Shown: positions 26,481-37,870, counted from the first letter of the stretch. The stretch: 64,000 nt of DNA from Chaunax sp. Z400 (GCA_037577475.1 CM075203.1:3607001-3671000); one strand, 5' to 3'. The notes: a model not told the origin generated them from the sequence alone. Made by a program: numbers and translations.

Positions 26481-26960
26481 ACACACATATTAACCATAAT
26501 AAATAAATAGTTGTGCCTTTTGATATCTTATATTTCCTACTCATTTTATTTTACGTTGTCTTGACAGAAACACGGATTTTAAGGTGATTCTGAATCATTT
26601 TTTTTGTCCAAAGCACATCTGGTAAACTTTACAGTCACCAAACGTTACACACATCTCAACTATGTTAGATAATTGTGTGTTCTGGTACTTTTAATTGTTT
26701 ATTTACGTCATTTTGTGTGGTTTCCATGGAAACCTGTTGTTTTTGTTTACATTGAAGGGTGGTTATTTTGTCTGTATATGTAAGCTATAGATTCCAGCTT
26801 CACCAAACTTCACACATGAATGAACCTGATAAGCAGTTGTGCATTTTAATATTTAGATTTTCCTCCAAATCTTATATTTTGAGTTTCCCATGGAGAGATG
26901 ACTTTAAGATGACTCTGAAGGTCGGTCATCTTCTCCATAGCATGTATCCAAAACAATATC
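26468..26960. repeat. Three diverged tandem units of about 165 bp
   Basis: The phrase ttcaccaa-cttt-acacacat recurs at about 26468, 26634 and 26799 (spacing about 166 and 165). Each time it is followed by an ag/taattgtg segment and then an AT-rich block. The units are diverged, so the repeat is old. Confidence 0.6.
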
Positions 26961-28786
26961 CACTACTCCAGGCTCACCAGAGGAATGGAGGATACGTCAT
27001 ATACAGATGTGTTTTTACACTGTAAATCTCAACAGAGATCACATCTGATGCAGAATAATACCTCCTTGCTTTCAGCTCTGTCCCGGCCCATTGGCCCTCT
27101 CAGCTGTTGATTCAAAAAGAAAAAAGAAAAAAAAAGAAGCAGGATTCTTTCGTTGCCTCAAATGAACCCAGCCACTGATCTACATCTGGATCATTGACAT
27201 CCATGTATCTTTAGCTATTGTCTCACAGAGATTGCTCAATTCTGCTGCAACAAGACCCTTCTGTGCAGCACATTTTGTGTTTTTTACTGTCCAAACAACA
27301 GTATCACCCCCCCCCAAATAAAAATAAAAATGTGTGACTCTGGATATAATGCCAGCAAGAAAAAGGGGTGTAACACAGGATGTGTAACACAGCAGGATGT
27401 GTAACACAGCAGCTGCAGAATCCAGACTCCCATGTTACCTAAACGTTTGGCATTGCTTTAAACACTGGCGTGGCAGTACTTTATTATTTACCATCCCCTT
27501 TTATATCATTTGTGCTCTGCTCTGAGGGAAAGGACCTCCTTTCAGTGGCTGCTCTTCTTTGAGCTGCTAACTGCTGCTAGCTGCTTTTAAACCCCCCCCA
27601 GTTGTGGCTTCAGAACACGCTGTATTCTTATTTTGTGTCTCGAGTACTCCCAACAACCACCAGGTGCACAGCAAGCCTAGTTATTTTTACCTTACTGGTT
27701 GGGTTATCTCAAATAACAGCCACACGCTGATATAAATCTCCTCTGCTTTTTGTAACGCACGCGACACTGTACACCAACGGCAAGTTAGTCCGACCACATT
27801 GACTTTTACAAGGTAATGACAAGGTGACCATCCGCTGGTTTAGAGGCTGAGCTCTATCTCGTCTGTCGCTGCATGCGCTGTAAATGCCATTTAATATGCT
27901 GTCTAGTGTTCAGGCTGTGGCCTCCAGCCAGAGGTTGTGCAGCTCTCTCTGTATTACACAGCAAGTGAAGAAATACCATAAAAGTTTAAGAGGTGTGTAA
28001 TTAAAGATTTTTAGAAGTGAAGCAATTTGGCAATCAACAGAATTACCAACTGTTTTGGTCATCGATTACTCGCCTTTTTAAGCAGGAATCCCAAATATTT
28101 GCTGATTTGAGCTTTTCAGTCTTATATGATAGTAAATTAAAGACTTTTTTACCGTTCTTACGAAACATTTGAAGAAGTCACCTTGTGCTATGGGAAGATG
28201 TGGCAAACATTGTTCACAACTGTCTGAGGTTTAACAGAATGATTAATCTTTTAATCTATGAATTAATTTGCTTTATTAAGCGACAATGAAAAAGTGTCCA
28301 GCAACAAATGATTGGCCTGTTTTACAGCCAGGTGGTTTTTCAAACATTTATCTGTATTTGAGAGAATCTGTTTAGTCTAGTCTTTAGTTTAGTCTCCAAA
28401 TTACAACTCGTGCTGCTTTTAAAATCCTGGCAACAGCACAAGAAATAACTGTTTACTGTACAGGTGCCCCTGTAAACAAATGTTATGTTGACATTCAGTG
28501 TTACTCAGCGACACTCACTGCTGTGTATCCTTGAGCTCCAACGCACACGTCAAATGTGTTTTCATCTTTTCCTGTCCTGCTCAGTAGATTTCTTAGTTCA
28601 TCAATTTTTTTGTGACAAAGTGTTAAAGAAAGTGGGGGGAAAAAAATCTGTCCAGACGTTTTTGCGAAATACAGAAAATAAACTGGGTCATGATTTAAAA
28701 ATAAAAAAATGTATTAAAAATGTTGAATGTTGGTTTGTGTAGAGAAAATAAATATCTACCATTCTAACATTATCAGATCATATTAT

Positions 28787-28851
28787 CAGTACCAGTCCAA
28801 AGTACACACCTTCCCAATGGGAAGGTGTGTCCAGACTCGTGACTGGTACTG
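28787..28851. mobile_element. Short near-perfect hairpin MITE
   Basis: Ends CAGTACCAGT and ACTGGTACTG are inverted, and the centre ACACACCTTCCC-aat-GGGAAGGTGTGT is a perfect inverted repeat. It is flanked by TA-rich target sequence. I recall the same palindrome as a frequent small element in fish. Confidence 0.8.
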
Positions 28852-28960
28852 TATATCTGTATATCGACGGGGGAAAGCAATTTAAAACAGAAGTAGGAAC
28901 ATTATGACCTTTTTGAAACTATAAATACAAACTACTTAAATCTGCTCACCTTGCTTCAGA

Positions 28961-28961
<1 letters not shown>

Positions 28962-28992
<31 letters not shown>

Positions 28993-28997
28993 ACACC
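28962..28997. repeat. C17 homopolymer followed by (CA)n
   Basis: Seventeen C then about nine CA units. Confidence 0.95.
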
Positions 28998-29561
28998 GAC
29001 CGACTTGCCCCACCTCTTTCTCTCTCCCTTCGTCGGCTATGTTGACTTTCTTTGTCAGCAGTGTGTTTTATAGTCGCCAAAAAAAACAACACTTGCTGTC
29101 GCGTTTTGGATTTTTTTCACCCATGACTCCGTTTTCACAACAGCAGGTGAGCCGTGTGCGGCTTGAAATGATTCAAACCAACATGGTGCTGAGTGATGCT
29201 GCACCAACCAGGCGCACTTACCAGTTTAAAAACAAGTAGGGCCGCATTAAACCAGAGACGTCGCACCTCAATCAGTGCTTTTACAGGCAGGGTTTAATAC
29301 CAGAGAACCAAATCCATCCAGTGATTTTAAAAAACAAACAAACAACCAACACACGTGAAAACATAAACCTCCTTAACAGACGTAAAAAGAAAATGAACAC
29401 GTGGTGGGAAATGTTGATAATGTGGGAGGTTGCTACAAATAAATTAATGTATGGGAAACCTTGCTTTTTTCTCTATGCAGTTAACAACATGTACCTCTGG
29501 TGTGCGTAGATTTCATGTCCCTCTTTATTTGTTCTTTCTCTGCCTCTCCTCGTTCCTGCAG

Positions 29562-29679
29562 GGGAGCAGGGACAACATGAGTGTGGTGTTGGTGTGTTTC
29601 CCCGGAGCTCCCAAGATCTCGGAGGAGGCTCTGAAGAAAGAGGAGGAATTGGATAAATACCTGGAGACCCGCGTTGAGG
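29562..29679 (+). CDS. ppm1b: ppm1b coding exon 2
   Basis: Acceptor ctgcag/ggg. Reads GSRDNMSVVLVCFPGAPKIS then EEALKKEEELDKYLETRVE. D281 (in GSRDNMS) is the last metal-binding aspartate of PP2C phosphatases. The donor gttgagg/gtgagc leaves phase 1, completing RVE-E with the next exon as in human PPM1A/B. The segment starts the helical tail that follows the catalytic core. Confidence 0.95.
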
Positions 29680-30199
29680 GTGAGCAAACACACACACAAA
29701 ACCAATTATACGGCAACAGGATTCAGGAAATGATTGATTCTGCATAGTTAACTATTATTAGGTTCATAGGTTGTTGAGTAACTATATACTATTTTTAGAT
29801 TACACCATCACTGGCTGATGTGCTGTATCTGAAACTTGTGGTAGATCATTCTTCAGAGGAAGCTAAATACCCAGCATTCTTTTCGACGCCTTTTTCAAAA
29901 AATGTTTTTAAAAGTGTTCGCTGAAACACGTGGTCAACATGGTGCGCTCAGTGTCTGTGGACACAAGGACAAAATAAACATTCTTTAGGTAGAACAAATA
30001 TTTGAAATCAGTCTTGCACAGTGGTTCTGCAAATGCTAAGCAGTTGTGCATCAGATTTTTTGCATCTGATTACTGAGCTTGTGCAGAGGATGGTGGTGAT
30101 TTAATGCTGAAATCTTGGTGTATAATGTATCACAACCGCGCCTCAGTTTATAACGTGACCCCCTCACAAAGCCGTCATCCTCTTTGTGTCCGTGTGCAG

Positions 30200-30311
30200 A
30201 GCTCCTGGGAAACTGTGGGGAGGCTGGAGTCCCTGACCTGGTGTCTGTCCTGAGGAGCATTGCCACAGAGAACATCCCCAACCTTCCACCTGGAGGAGGC
30301 CTGGCCAGCAA
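30200..30311 (+). CDS. ppm1b: ppm1b coding exon 3
   Basis: Acceptor gtgcag at 30199. Reads ELLGNCGEAGVPDLVSVLRS then IATENIPNLPPGGGLASK. The IPNLPPGGGLA.K motif is conserved in PPM1A/B. The donor agcaa/gtaaat leaves phase 2. It belongs to the C-terminal helical domain specific to PPM1A/B-type phosphatases. Confidence 0.95.
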
Positions 30312-31665
30312 GTAAATACACATCCTGGAACAACTACATTTTACACATATAAAAAAAATACTATGAAATATTATTATAAATGTCAATAATTTAATGTATT
30401 TAAGTTCGTTCCCTAACTTTACAAGTCATCATAAGAAAGCGCTTTAAAAAAATGCAACAAAAACGGCTGAAGTCAAATTTTATTTTATATTTTATCTAAA
30501 AAATGAGGCACACAAGTGAATAATGAGCCCAGAGTGGTGGCTTGTATTGTTTCTTTTATTTGATCGACAGTCCAAAACTCAAAGATATTCAGTTTTATAT
30601 CAGATATGGCAAAGAAAATCAACAAATCTGCAGGTTTTGGAAATGTTTGTAAAATGTTCTTTTGTTTTGAAAATGACTAAAATGCTGAATCTGTTATCAA
30701 AATACTTTCCCTTTTTTTCCCTCTAGCTCTACAGATACATAATAAAGTAATGTAATATTGTCCAGGAGATGTTGAGTCATAACAGTCAGTAAAGTGTCAT
30801 TTCAACAGGGTGTGTTTGTAAGCTGTCCTTTAAAGAAACTACCAGAACTAATCATGCAGTTTGATATTGGTAATCGTTCTAAGTGTGATTTATCTTTTTT
30901 ACTTGTTTTCATAATCAGCTTTATATTGTTTATTTTATTTATTTATTGTTATATTGTTTGATTGGGACGCCTGAATCACAAATTCTTCGTTCTTGAATTT
31001 CCAAACAGAAGCAACCAAACGTGCGTCATGTGTTTATTGAATGCTGGTTACTTTTTTTTCCCAAGTTCAGAGGTAGCAGATGTCACATATAGAGCGGAAT
31101 CAAGTACTTAATTAATAATCGGTTGATGAGTTGATCAAAAAAAAAAATTTCCCCCACAAGCATATAAAAAATAATTCTCTTATTCCAGCTTCTCAAATAT
31201 GATAATTTCATCCTTTCCCTTGTGTGAGATTCCATCCTTTTGGTCAGACTGAAAAGGCAATTTGACGATTTGGCCTTGAGCTTTTTCTGTAGTTTCATAG
31301 ATGATTACACAAGAAAATAATCAGCTGCTAAAAGAATAATGAAAATACTGGTTACTTGCCGCTCTGATCACACTGAGCTGGGTATTGTTTCCACGCACAC
31401 AGCTGCACTCTGCATGCTTACAAACCTGCAGGTATAACGCACCTCAAAACACATTAATGCACACATTCATCAAAGGATTCTGTGGCCTCTTTATGCACGA
31501 ATAGCGGATACTTAAATATCGACTCGGTTGCTTTCATAACTCCATTAAAGTGTTAATCAATATATATAATTATATATATAATTTGCGAAGAATGAACAGG
31601 GACTGTTTGCATTAAGCTGGGAGTTGTCGTCTTCTCTAAGCTGTGCGCTGCTTGTGTGCTTACAG

Positions 31666-31723
31666 ACGGAGCGTGATCGAGGCCGTGTACAACAAGCTGA
31701 ACCCTCATAGAGAAGAGGAAGGG
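31666..31723 (+). CDS. ppm1b: ppm1b coding exon 4
   Basis: Acceptor cttacag/acgg. Reads RSVIEAVYNKLNPHREEEG, matching human NVIEAVYSRLNPHRESDG. The donor ggg/gtgagt leaves phase 0, which is where the long and short C-termini diverge. Confidence 0.95.
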
Positions 31724-32189
31724 GTGAGTCAGACACTCTCTAAACCCCCTCACCTTTCCAGCCTTTCACCCCCCTCAACATGACCCCGTAAAACATACAC
31801 CAGCCCAGACAGGGACACTCTTTTGTATGTGTGTGAGAATGAGAGTGAGGTAGAGGATAGACTTCACAGAAAAACCTCCAACAGCTCAGTGAAACTCAGT
31901 TGACTGAATTCCGTGTTGAAAACAACGAAGTCCGGTGGGTCATTTTTTAATTTTGTATTCATCACTGAAATAGGATATAAGGTAAGAACCTGATGAACCT
32001 CTTAATACTCATCCTTTAAAACCAGCAAAACCTACTGATGACATAAATGATCAGAATTAACGGTCTGACAGTACTGAAGCATCAGGAATATACTAATGAT
32101 GATATTTGAGTTGGGTAGAGTAAATTTTAAAGATCCACTTCAAACCAAATATTTACTGTAAATAGTTGAAAAAAGATGAAGATATGGCT

Positions 32190-32330
32190 GCTCCTCAAAA
32201 TTGAAGCCAAAACATGCCGATCGCCCCCTGGTGGCCCGGCTGCGGTACAGGTCATAAACCCCTCCCCCCTCCATGTTAGCAGGTAGCACATGAGCAAAAG
32301 ATGGTTCCTTGTCTTTTTTTTAGCTACATC
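32190..32330. repeat. Possible dispersed fish repeat fragment
   Basis: atcgccccctggtggcccgg then gtacaggtcataaacccc resembles wording I recall as repetitive in teleosts. It includes a near-match to the CTCF core (32221-32234, minus) that is therefore probably repeat-borne. Confidence 0.35.
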
Positions 32331-32876
32331 TCAGGCAAAACCTTTGAAAATGATTTGGAGTGTTTGAATGACAGTAATAGAGCACTAAATAGAAAATAGT
32401 GACTAAATAGTAAAGAGCAGCTCTGCAGCCTCAAACCTTATTCCATCCTGACAATCGGGGCTCAGTTTTATACAAAATGAAGTGTCACATTCAGCATCTT
32501 TAAGACATTTCCACAGGAACTGGACACATGTTGTTCTAAAGAAGAGAGCAGTCTGAGGGTTCAAACAGAGTGAAGGGTGGATGTGATGGTGGAGGTGTGT
32601 GTATGCAGAGTCTTGACTTGCCGGCTTTTCTCTGGGCTGTGTGGGTGCTGACCACCCCCCCTCCCCCTCCCCCACCGTTACACCACACAGCGAATATCAC
32701 AAAGAGTTGTTGGTCACAGGGTCAGAGGTAGTAGCCTTTGCATGGGTCTGATCGGCTGGTGCCAGAATGTCTCTGACATTGTCACACTAGTGTGCGCTGT
32801 ATATTTGTGTGTGCGTATTGTGCCACTGTTTGTTAGATGTGTGTGTGTGTGTTTTGACCATGGAGCGTGCCTGCAG

Positions 32877-33227
32877 AGTCTGACCCCTGGCGTGTCACCT
32901 CAGGCCTGTGCGGGGGGAGAGGAGGAGAGTGAGGAGGGAGGTGGCAGCACGGCGGCTCATCTGCTGGAGGCTCTGCGGCAGTTCCGCCTACACCACCGGG
33001 GGCAGTACCGCACAGTGCTGGAGGAGTCCCTGGCCGCCTACCACCTGCGGGGGGAGGAGAGCGCCGCCGAGGGAGCGGGGGAGGGTGGGGGGACCCACGA
33101 CGAGGACAGCCAGGAGCAGCCTGCCTCCCCTCCCTCTCCCCCATCACCCCCGCCCTCACCTGCCACTGCAGAGTTGGAGGCCGGAAAAGATGCGCCCACC
33201 CCTGAGTCCGATCCCTCCTCTGACTGA
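32877..33227 (+). CDS. ppm1b: ppm1b terminal exon, long isoform
   Basis: Acceptor ctgcag at 32876, phase 0 after ...HREEEG. It codes 116 residues to TGA at 33225-33227. HLLEALRQFRLHHRGQYRTV then LEESLAAYHLRGEES aligns with the PPM1B-specific KLVEALRQMRINHRGNYRQL region, which settles ppm1b against ppm1a. The rest is low-complexity Glu/Gly and Pro/Ser. The complete long protein is 489 aa (831+118+112+58+351 nt), against 479 in human. Confidence 0.93.
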   Translation, partial: SLTPGVSPQACAGGEEESEEGGGSTAAHLLEALRQFRLHHRGQYRTVLEESLAAYHLRGEESAAEGAGEGGGTHDEDSQEQPASPPSPPSPPPSPATAELEAGKDAPTPESDPSSD

Positions 33228-33851
33228 GAACCCCGTCTGCAGCCAACCCATCCATCCGACGGCAGAGCTCTAGTCAGATGTGCTTTGACCTCTCCTCCTC
33301 TTTCCTTCATCACAGAACTTGAATGGACACTTTGGCCTCTTCATAATCAATACCTAACATTGCCATTAATGCATATTTTAATAATGGAAATAATTATGGC
33401 CGCTCCATCTGTTCAAGTTCTGTTTCCCAGCCACCTCCCACCTTGAGACTCTTTTTTTTTTTGTGTGTGTGTGTTTCTCCTGTCCTCTGACCTCCTTGGC
33501 TTGGATCCCCAGCTACTTTTACAGCCTGATCAAACAGACATTTACAATCGAGAAAAAAAAAATCTACTAATGTCAAATTATTTTTTACGTGCAAAAGTGG
33601 CTGGTGAAGCAAAGAAAAAAAAAAAAAAGAACTTTGCACGCCGTGGCTTACATTTACCACTGTTGGCTTCAGGCTGATACCCCTTGCCCCAGCCTCACCC
33701 TCCAGCTTCACTCCCACTCCTGCTTACAGTGGATGAACTGACAGGGAAAAAGGAGAGGAGACCCTCAGAACTGCAGCTGTGTTCAACACACCGTCTCCAG
33801 GACAACTCCTACAACAGACTCAGAACACACTCTTTAGCGTATATGTGTGTA

Positions 33852-33882
<31 letters not shown>

Positions 33883-35290
33883 CTGCATGAGAGCGAATGA
33901 CTGAACAAGAGACCAACCATCACTACTGAATGTGTGTTTTTGGTAGTGGGTGATACTTGAGTACGTTGCTCAAAGCAGTCTGGGTTCTGACAAACACAGG
34001 GACACTGACTGTATGTCGGTGGGTGTATACTTATAGTTTGAGCTTCATTTCATTAAAATCATTCTCTCGTCTTTGTATGCCTAATTCTACTCCACTATGT
34101 TGTGTTATGTTTCGCACACTGCCTCAGTCACCCTCAAAGAGGTACACATCTCTCCTGGCTGGTGTTATTTTGGCGGATGTAAATGTGTCAGTAAACGCAG
34201 CATTACCCGACGACCGAATGGGGAATAAAATCAACTTGTGTTTAAATGAAATCAAACTCGAGAAAACAAAATTATTACATTGATGAAAATTGGAGAGAAA
34301 ACTTTTGCTAGTGGGGAAACTGGTGGCACCAGACAGGAGGTCATAAAGGGTCCAAAATCCAAAGGGTGTGGTCCTCCCTATTAAACATACATTATCTTGT
34401 TCCACGTTGCACTACAGTGGGTGAAGTGGCTCGGCTGATGTCTGTTGGTGTTAGCTGCTAGCTGCTGTTAGCCTCTGTTTACATCGCCCTCCCCAGGACT
34501 GTCTCATCCATGATAAAATGCCTTCATTTGTGTTTCCTGTGTGCTACTGAAAAATATCCTTCACTGACACCCACAGACTAACATGCCTACAGTTAGCATT
34601 TTACACACAACTATGTCAATTTCACATGCTAACATGAAACATTGTAGTTTTTGGGGTTGTTTGAATGCTAACATTCGGTATTGTTAGCTTGCTAATACGA
34701 TGATCGGAGCAGATAGAGCGAGGCAGGATGTCCGACACGGGAGTAGTGGTATAGAGAACCTGGTCACCTTTCAAAATAAAACACTCCAAGTGTGTTTATC
34801 ACATCGAAAACAGACCAGAAATACACTATTAAACTGTGTAGCCTACCTACCCATGGTAGAAGCACAACCATTAAAGAAAAATGTAACTCAGAGGATTGGG
34901 ACAAGAAATATTTCTTCTAAATATCAAGTCCATCCTGTAGTAGTTAAAATATTGAATTCTGAAGCGTTAAACGTGTTTTTAACGGCGGCAGGATGTGTTT
35001 CAGCTTGATAAAAGCCTGCATATAGATTAGATTCTTTCCTCAGAGGTTACGACTGTGTTCAAAACGACTCCATCTGAAACTCTCAGTCTGTTTAATGCCC
35101 ACCACCCATTGACTCTGGTAATGCATGCACTGCACTTCTCTTTTCAATATGAGGCACTTACCTATCAGAGGGGAGGTTATGCTGAACACTGTGTATGTAG
35201 GTGAGCTTGTGTATGTATGAGTTGTATTTGTATGCGATGATGTTGGGCCCTAATCAGCCCCACACAGTTACGACCAATGAACAAATAAAA
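33228..35290 (+). other. ppm1b: Probable 3'UTR of the long ppm1b mRNA
   Basis: Non-coding sequence with homopolymers (A-runs near 33548 and 33614), a GT tract (33860-33882) and AATAAA at 35284-35289. Extent inferred. Confidence 0.4.
35284..35289 (+). terminator. Candidate polyadenylation signal, long ppm1b mRNA
   Basis: AATAAA with a following TG/CT-rich stretch (tttgtctatgagc, tctctgtattcagctgtgtt). Confidence 0.45.
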
Positions 35291-35697
35291 ATGATTTGTC
35301 TATGAGCATCTCTCTCTGTATTCAGCTGTGTTTCTTGTCTTTTTGTCTCGGACTAAAGCAGAACAAGTATGAAGTCAGGAAAACACTTTCAAATCTCTGA
35401 CAGAAGCCAAGATAATATAGTGATAAAGAGTCTTTCCCTGAATCTAAATGTGTGTTTTTGGGAGCAGCTCCAGCAGAAAATAAATCCTCGCCTTCCTTTG
35501 CCCACCTCTGTCAGCTTTTAGCTCTAAACTTGACTCGTAATTTCATCTCGGCTGCTTGAAGACATTTGAATTCGTCGTCTCGTTTAAAACAATTGCAGCT
35601 CTCAGGCTTGAAAGCTCAAAGTAAAGGCCTACCGAGCTGCATTGCATGAGCTGTGCAGCGACGAGCGGAGGGGAGCTGCATAGACTGTAGAGATTCT

Positions 35698-35726
35698 CCC
35701 TCCCCTCCCCTCCCCTCCCCCCTCCC
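35698..35726 (-). other. G-quadruplex-type tract (C-rich on +)
   Basis: Runs of 3, 4, 4, 4, 6 and 3 C separated by single T. On the minus strand this is six G-runs with one-base A loops. It also forms the upstream part of a polypyrimidine tract before the AG at 35735-35736. Confidence 0.85.
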
Positions 35727-35736
35727 TGTTTTTCAG

Positions 35737-35766
35737 TGTGACAGTCGGCCCGTGATTCTCCGCAAG
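35737..35766 (+). CDS. ppm1b: Candidate 30-nt microexon of ppm1b
   Basis: A C/T-rich tract and tttttcag come before it, and aag/gtgagt follows. It is 30 nt, open, phase 0 at both ends, reading CDSRPVILRK. It would fit between ...HREEEG and the SAGELEDPW end without changing frame. This is a structural inference; a chance pairing of splice-like sites is quite possible. Confidence 0.3.
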
Positions 35767-35964
35767 GTGAGTCATCAAAGGTCTGGCGGGGGGGAATCTC
35801 GCTGTCTTTAACTATCGTCCAATAAGAGGGCAGTGAGGTTCAAAATGTGACATTCTCTAGGGCGTCAGGAGTACTGTCTTAACTTCTGTGTGCAGCGACC
35901 GACGCAGCAACATAAAAGCTAACGCACACCTCTCTCCCATCTCTTCTCCCGTTTACTCACTCAG

Positions 35965-35994
35965 AGCGCCGGCGAGCTGGAAGACCCCTGGTAG
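35965..35994 (+). CDS. ppm1b: ppm1b alternative terminal exon, short isoform
   Basis: The acceptor ctcactcag/agc gives, in phase 0 after coding exon 4, SAGELEDPW then TAG. From memory the short human PPM1B isoform (387 aa) ends GAGDLEDPW, so the tail is conserved. The predicted short protein is 382 aa and lacks the Glu/Pro-rich long tail. An alternative acceptor tgtgcag at 35895 would instead give RPTQQHKS then stop. The exon lies 2.7 kb beyond the long form's last exon, so the choice is between splicing past the first poly(A) site or stopping at it. Confidence 0.8.
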   Translation, partial: SAGELEDPW

Positions 35995-36190
35995 CCGTGG
36001 CGACGACCCCCGTCTCCTCCTGGCGATCGGTGCACCCGCCCAAAGGAGGAGTGTCTCCATTTGCGCCATGTCTTTCTCCACTAAAAGAGGACATGTGGTG
36101 TGTGTTGGAGTGCGTGAGTGTGCATATGTTGGTTGTGCATGTGTGTATGTTTGCAGCAGTGGGACAAAGACGACAACGACTACACACACA

Positions 36191-36241
<51 letters not shown>
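36191..36241. repeat. (CA)n microsatellite
   Basis: About 25 CA units. Confidence 0.97.
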
Positions 36242-36590
36242 CATACCGCTTTAAACCTGGAGGAAAACAAAATCACTTTTCACAAATGTCAAGATTTTAC
36301 GAACTGAAACATTGTGATGGTAGAGATGATTTTTACCATTGAGGTGTTTTTTTTGTTTTTTTTTCTTTTCTTGAATGTTGACGTTGAACACCTGACTTCA
36401 CAATGACATGAGGACCTACAGTCTGTGTATGTGTGTGTAAGAGTTTGTGTGTGAGAGTTGTTTTCGAGGAGGGCCAAGAGAAGACGGACGGCGGTTAAAG
36501 ACTTTGTATGTAATTCTTCTCCTGGACTTTATTTTTGTGCTCCTGGTTCTGATAATTGCCTAACACCTTTGCTTCTCCCCTCTTAAAAGA

Positions 36591-36625
36591 CACACACACA
36601 CATACACACACACACACACACATAC
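36591..36625. repeat. (CA)n microsatellite, interrupted by TA
   Basis: CA run with cata interruptions. Confidence 0.9.
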
Positions 36626-37320
36626 ACATTCTCTCTAACACACACAGACACACCAAAACCATAAACACCCCCGTTCCACCCCCCCACCCACCCCCCACTT
36701 CCACCTTTGCACGTATGTGTTGTGCCATCTTCGCAGGGCACTGCATGAGGACTTTGGTTCAACATGTACAAAAAAAAACGTGGTTTTCTAGTCGACCCAG
36801 ATGGACACCCATTGGTTGAGACTGACTGAACCGAGCGACCTCTGATTGGCTCCTGCCGCGTGACAAGTGGAAATTATTATTTTTTTGATACTATTAGGAT
36901 GATGATGATAATCATGCTGGGGAAATGGGAGGTTATCCAGTTCACTGAAGAGCCAAGAGCAAGTTGGGACTCATGGAGACGAGACGATGGGGCGGTCGGC
37001 GGCGGGGGGGGGGCGGCCTCCTGTAGGAGGAGGGTTAGGACAGGAGGCCTGTGGGCCAAAACTGGTTAGCACACCTCTCCCCCTCCCCCCTCCCCCCACC
37101 ATCATGGTTGGAAGTACACATGACAGCGAACTGTCCTGACAGTGGAATTTTTTTTTTTTTTTTTAATGTTGTCCATGAGGTTACTATAGCTGCTCGCTAT
37201 GTAGAGTGAGTGAACTCCCTGTTTTAACCCTGTTCCTGGTTCTCAGACTGCATTGGTAATGTTTGTATTGCTGTTGTTTGATTGCACTCACATTTGATTA
37301 CAGAAAGCGTCTATATATGA

Positions 37321-37326
37321 AATAAA
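37321..37326 (+). terminator. Polyadenylation signal, short ppm1b mRNA (probable)
   Basis: AATAAA in tatatgaaataaaatacctg, with gtggtgactgtgtatttc downstream as a GU-rich element. Confidence 0.55.
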
Positions 37327-37374
37327 ATACCTGCCAAGGATCCAGTGGTGACTGTGTATTTCAATAAGAGAGGT

Positions 37375-37510
37375 CATCGTATAAAGGGTCTCCAAGCATT
37401 GCAGGCCTTATCCCAGTCTTATCCAGCTGATGATCCGGATCACCACCTAAATCTAATGGATTGCCTCTTGGGCCACACCCTACCTCTCCAGAAATGGTCT
37501 ATGGTCATAT
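37375..37510 (-). repeat. Dispersed teleost repeat fragment, reverse orientation
   Basis: gatgatccggatcaccacct, aatctaatggattgc and ccctacctctccag are reverse complements of phrases at 63030-63110. Same family as 2395-2545. Confidence 0.7.
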
Positions 37511-37870
37511 AGGTCTCATCATTTGGTGAAATTTGGTAGGCACGTGTAGAATCCCAAGACTTAAACAAGTTCTTAGAGTCATGACCTAAAACCCAACTGG
37601 AGAGGCAACCATATAGAACTTACTCTGAAATTTTACAGTCATTTAAAAAAAAAAAAATCATCTGCAGGGTTCATACTTCTACAAATTCCTCCTAGGAGGT
37701 AAATCCAATCCGCCTCAGTCATGGTCACTTATGTAAAAGATATTTAGGAAAAGTTTTTCATCAAATGTCACGGCCATGTGGCAAATATTGATGTTTTGAA
37801 GCAGGAAGTTGTTTTGTAAGAGTCCTGTCTTTACGACTTCTGTATACCAGGTAAGTGTGTTTGACGTCTT

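Larger units (their letters stand above)
26097..29561 (+). other. ppm1b intron 2
   Basis: About 3.5 kb, gtaagc to tgcag. It contains the ~165-bp tandem units (26468-26960), a hairpin MITE (28787-28851) and a C-run plus CA tract (28962-28997). No exon seen. Confidence 0.8.
35995..37326 (+). other. ppm1b: 3'UTR of the short ppm1b isoform
   Basis: Contains CA tracts (36191-36241, 36591-36625), several C-run clusters (about 36667-36700, 37079-37098) and a G-run (37005-37014). Ends at AATAAA 37321-37326. Confidence 0.5.

Noticed and set aside
32221..32234. Third strong CTCF-like match (reverse) in ppm1b intron
   Set aside because: Thirteen of fourteen, but inside what looks like a dispersed repeat, so less likely specific.
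25266..33227. Assignment as ppm1a or ppm1n
   Set aside because: YDYKCVDGKGPTEQL, the LLEALRQ..LHHRGQYR tail and the ELEDPW end are PPM1B-type; ppm1a ends differently and ppm1n is much more diverged.
32833..33313. Long open frames on the minus strand and in the second + frame over the ppm1b long terminal exon
   Set aside because: GC-rich repetitive codons leave all frames open; only the + frame joins the splice sites and aligns with PPM1B.
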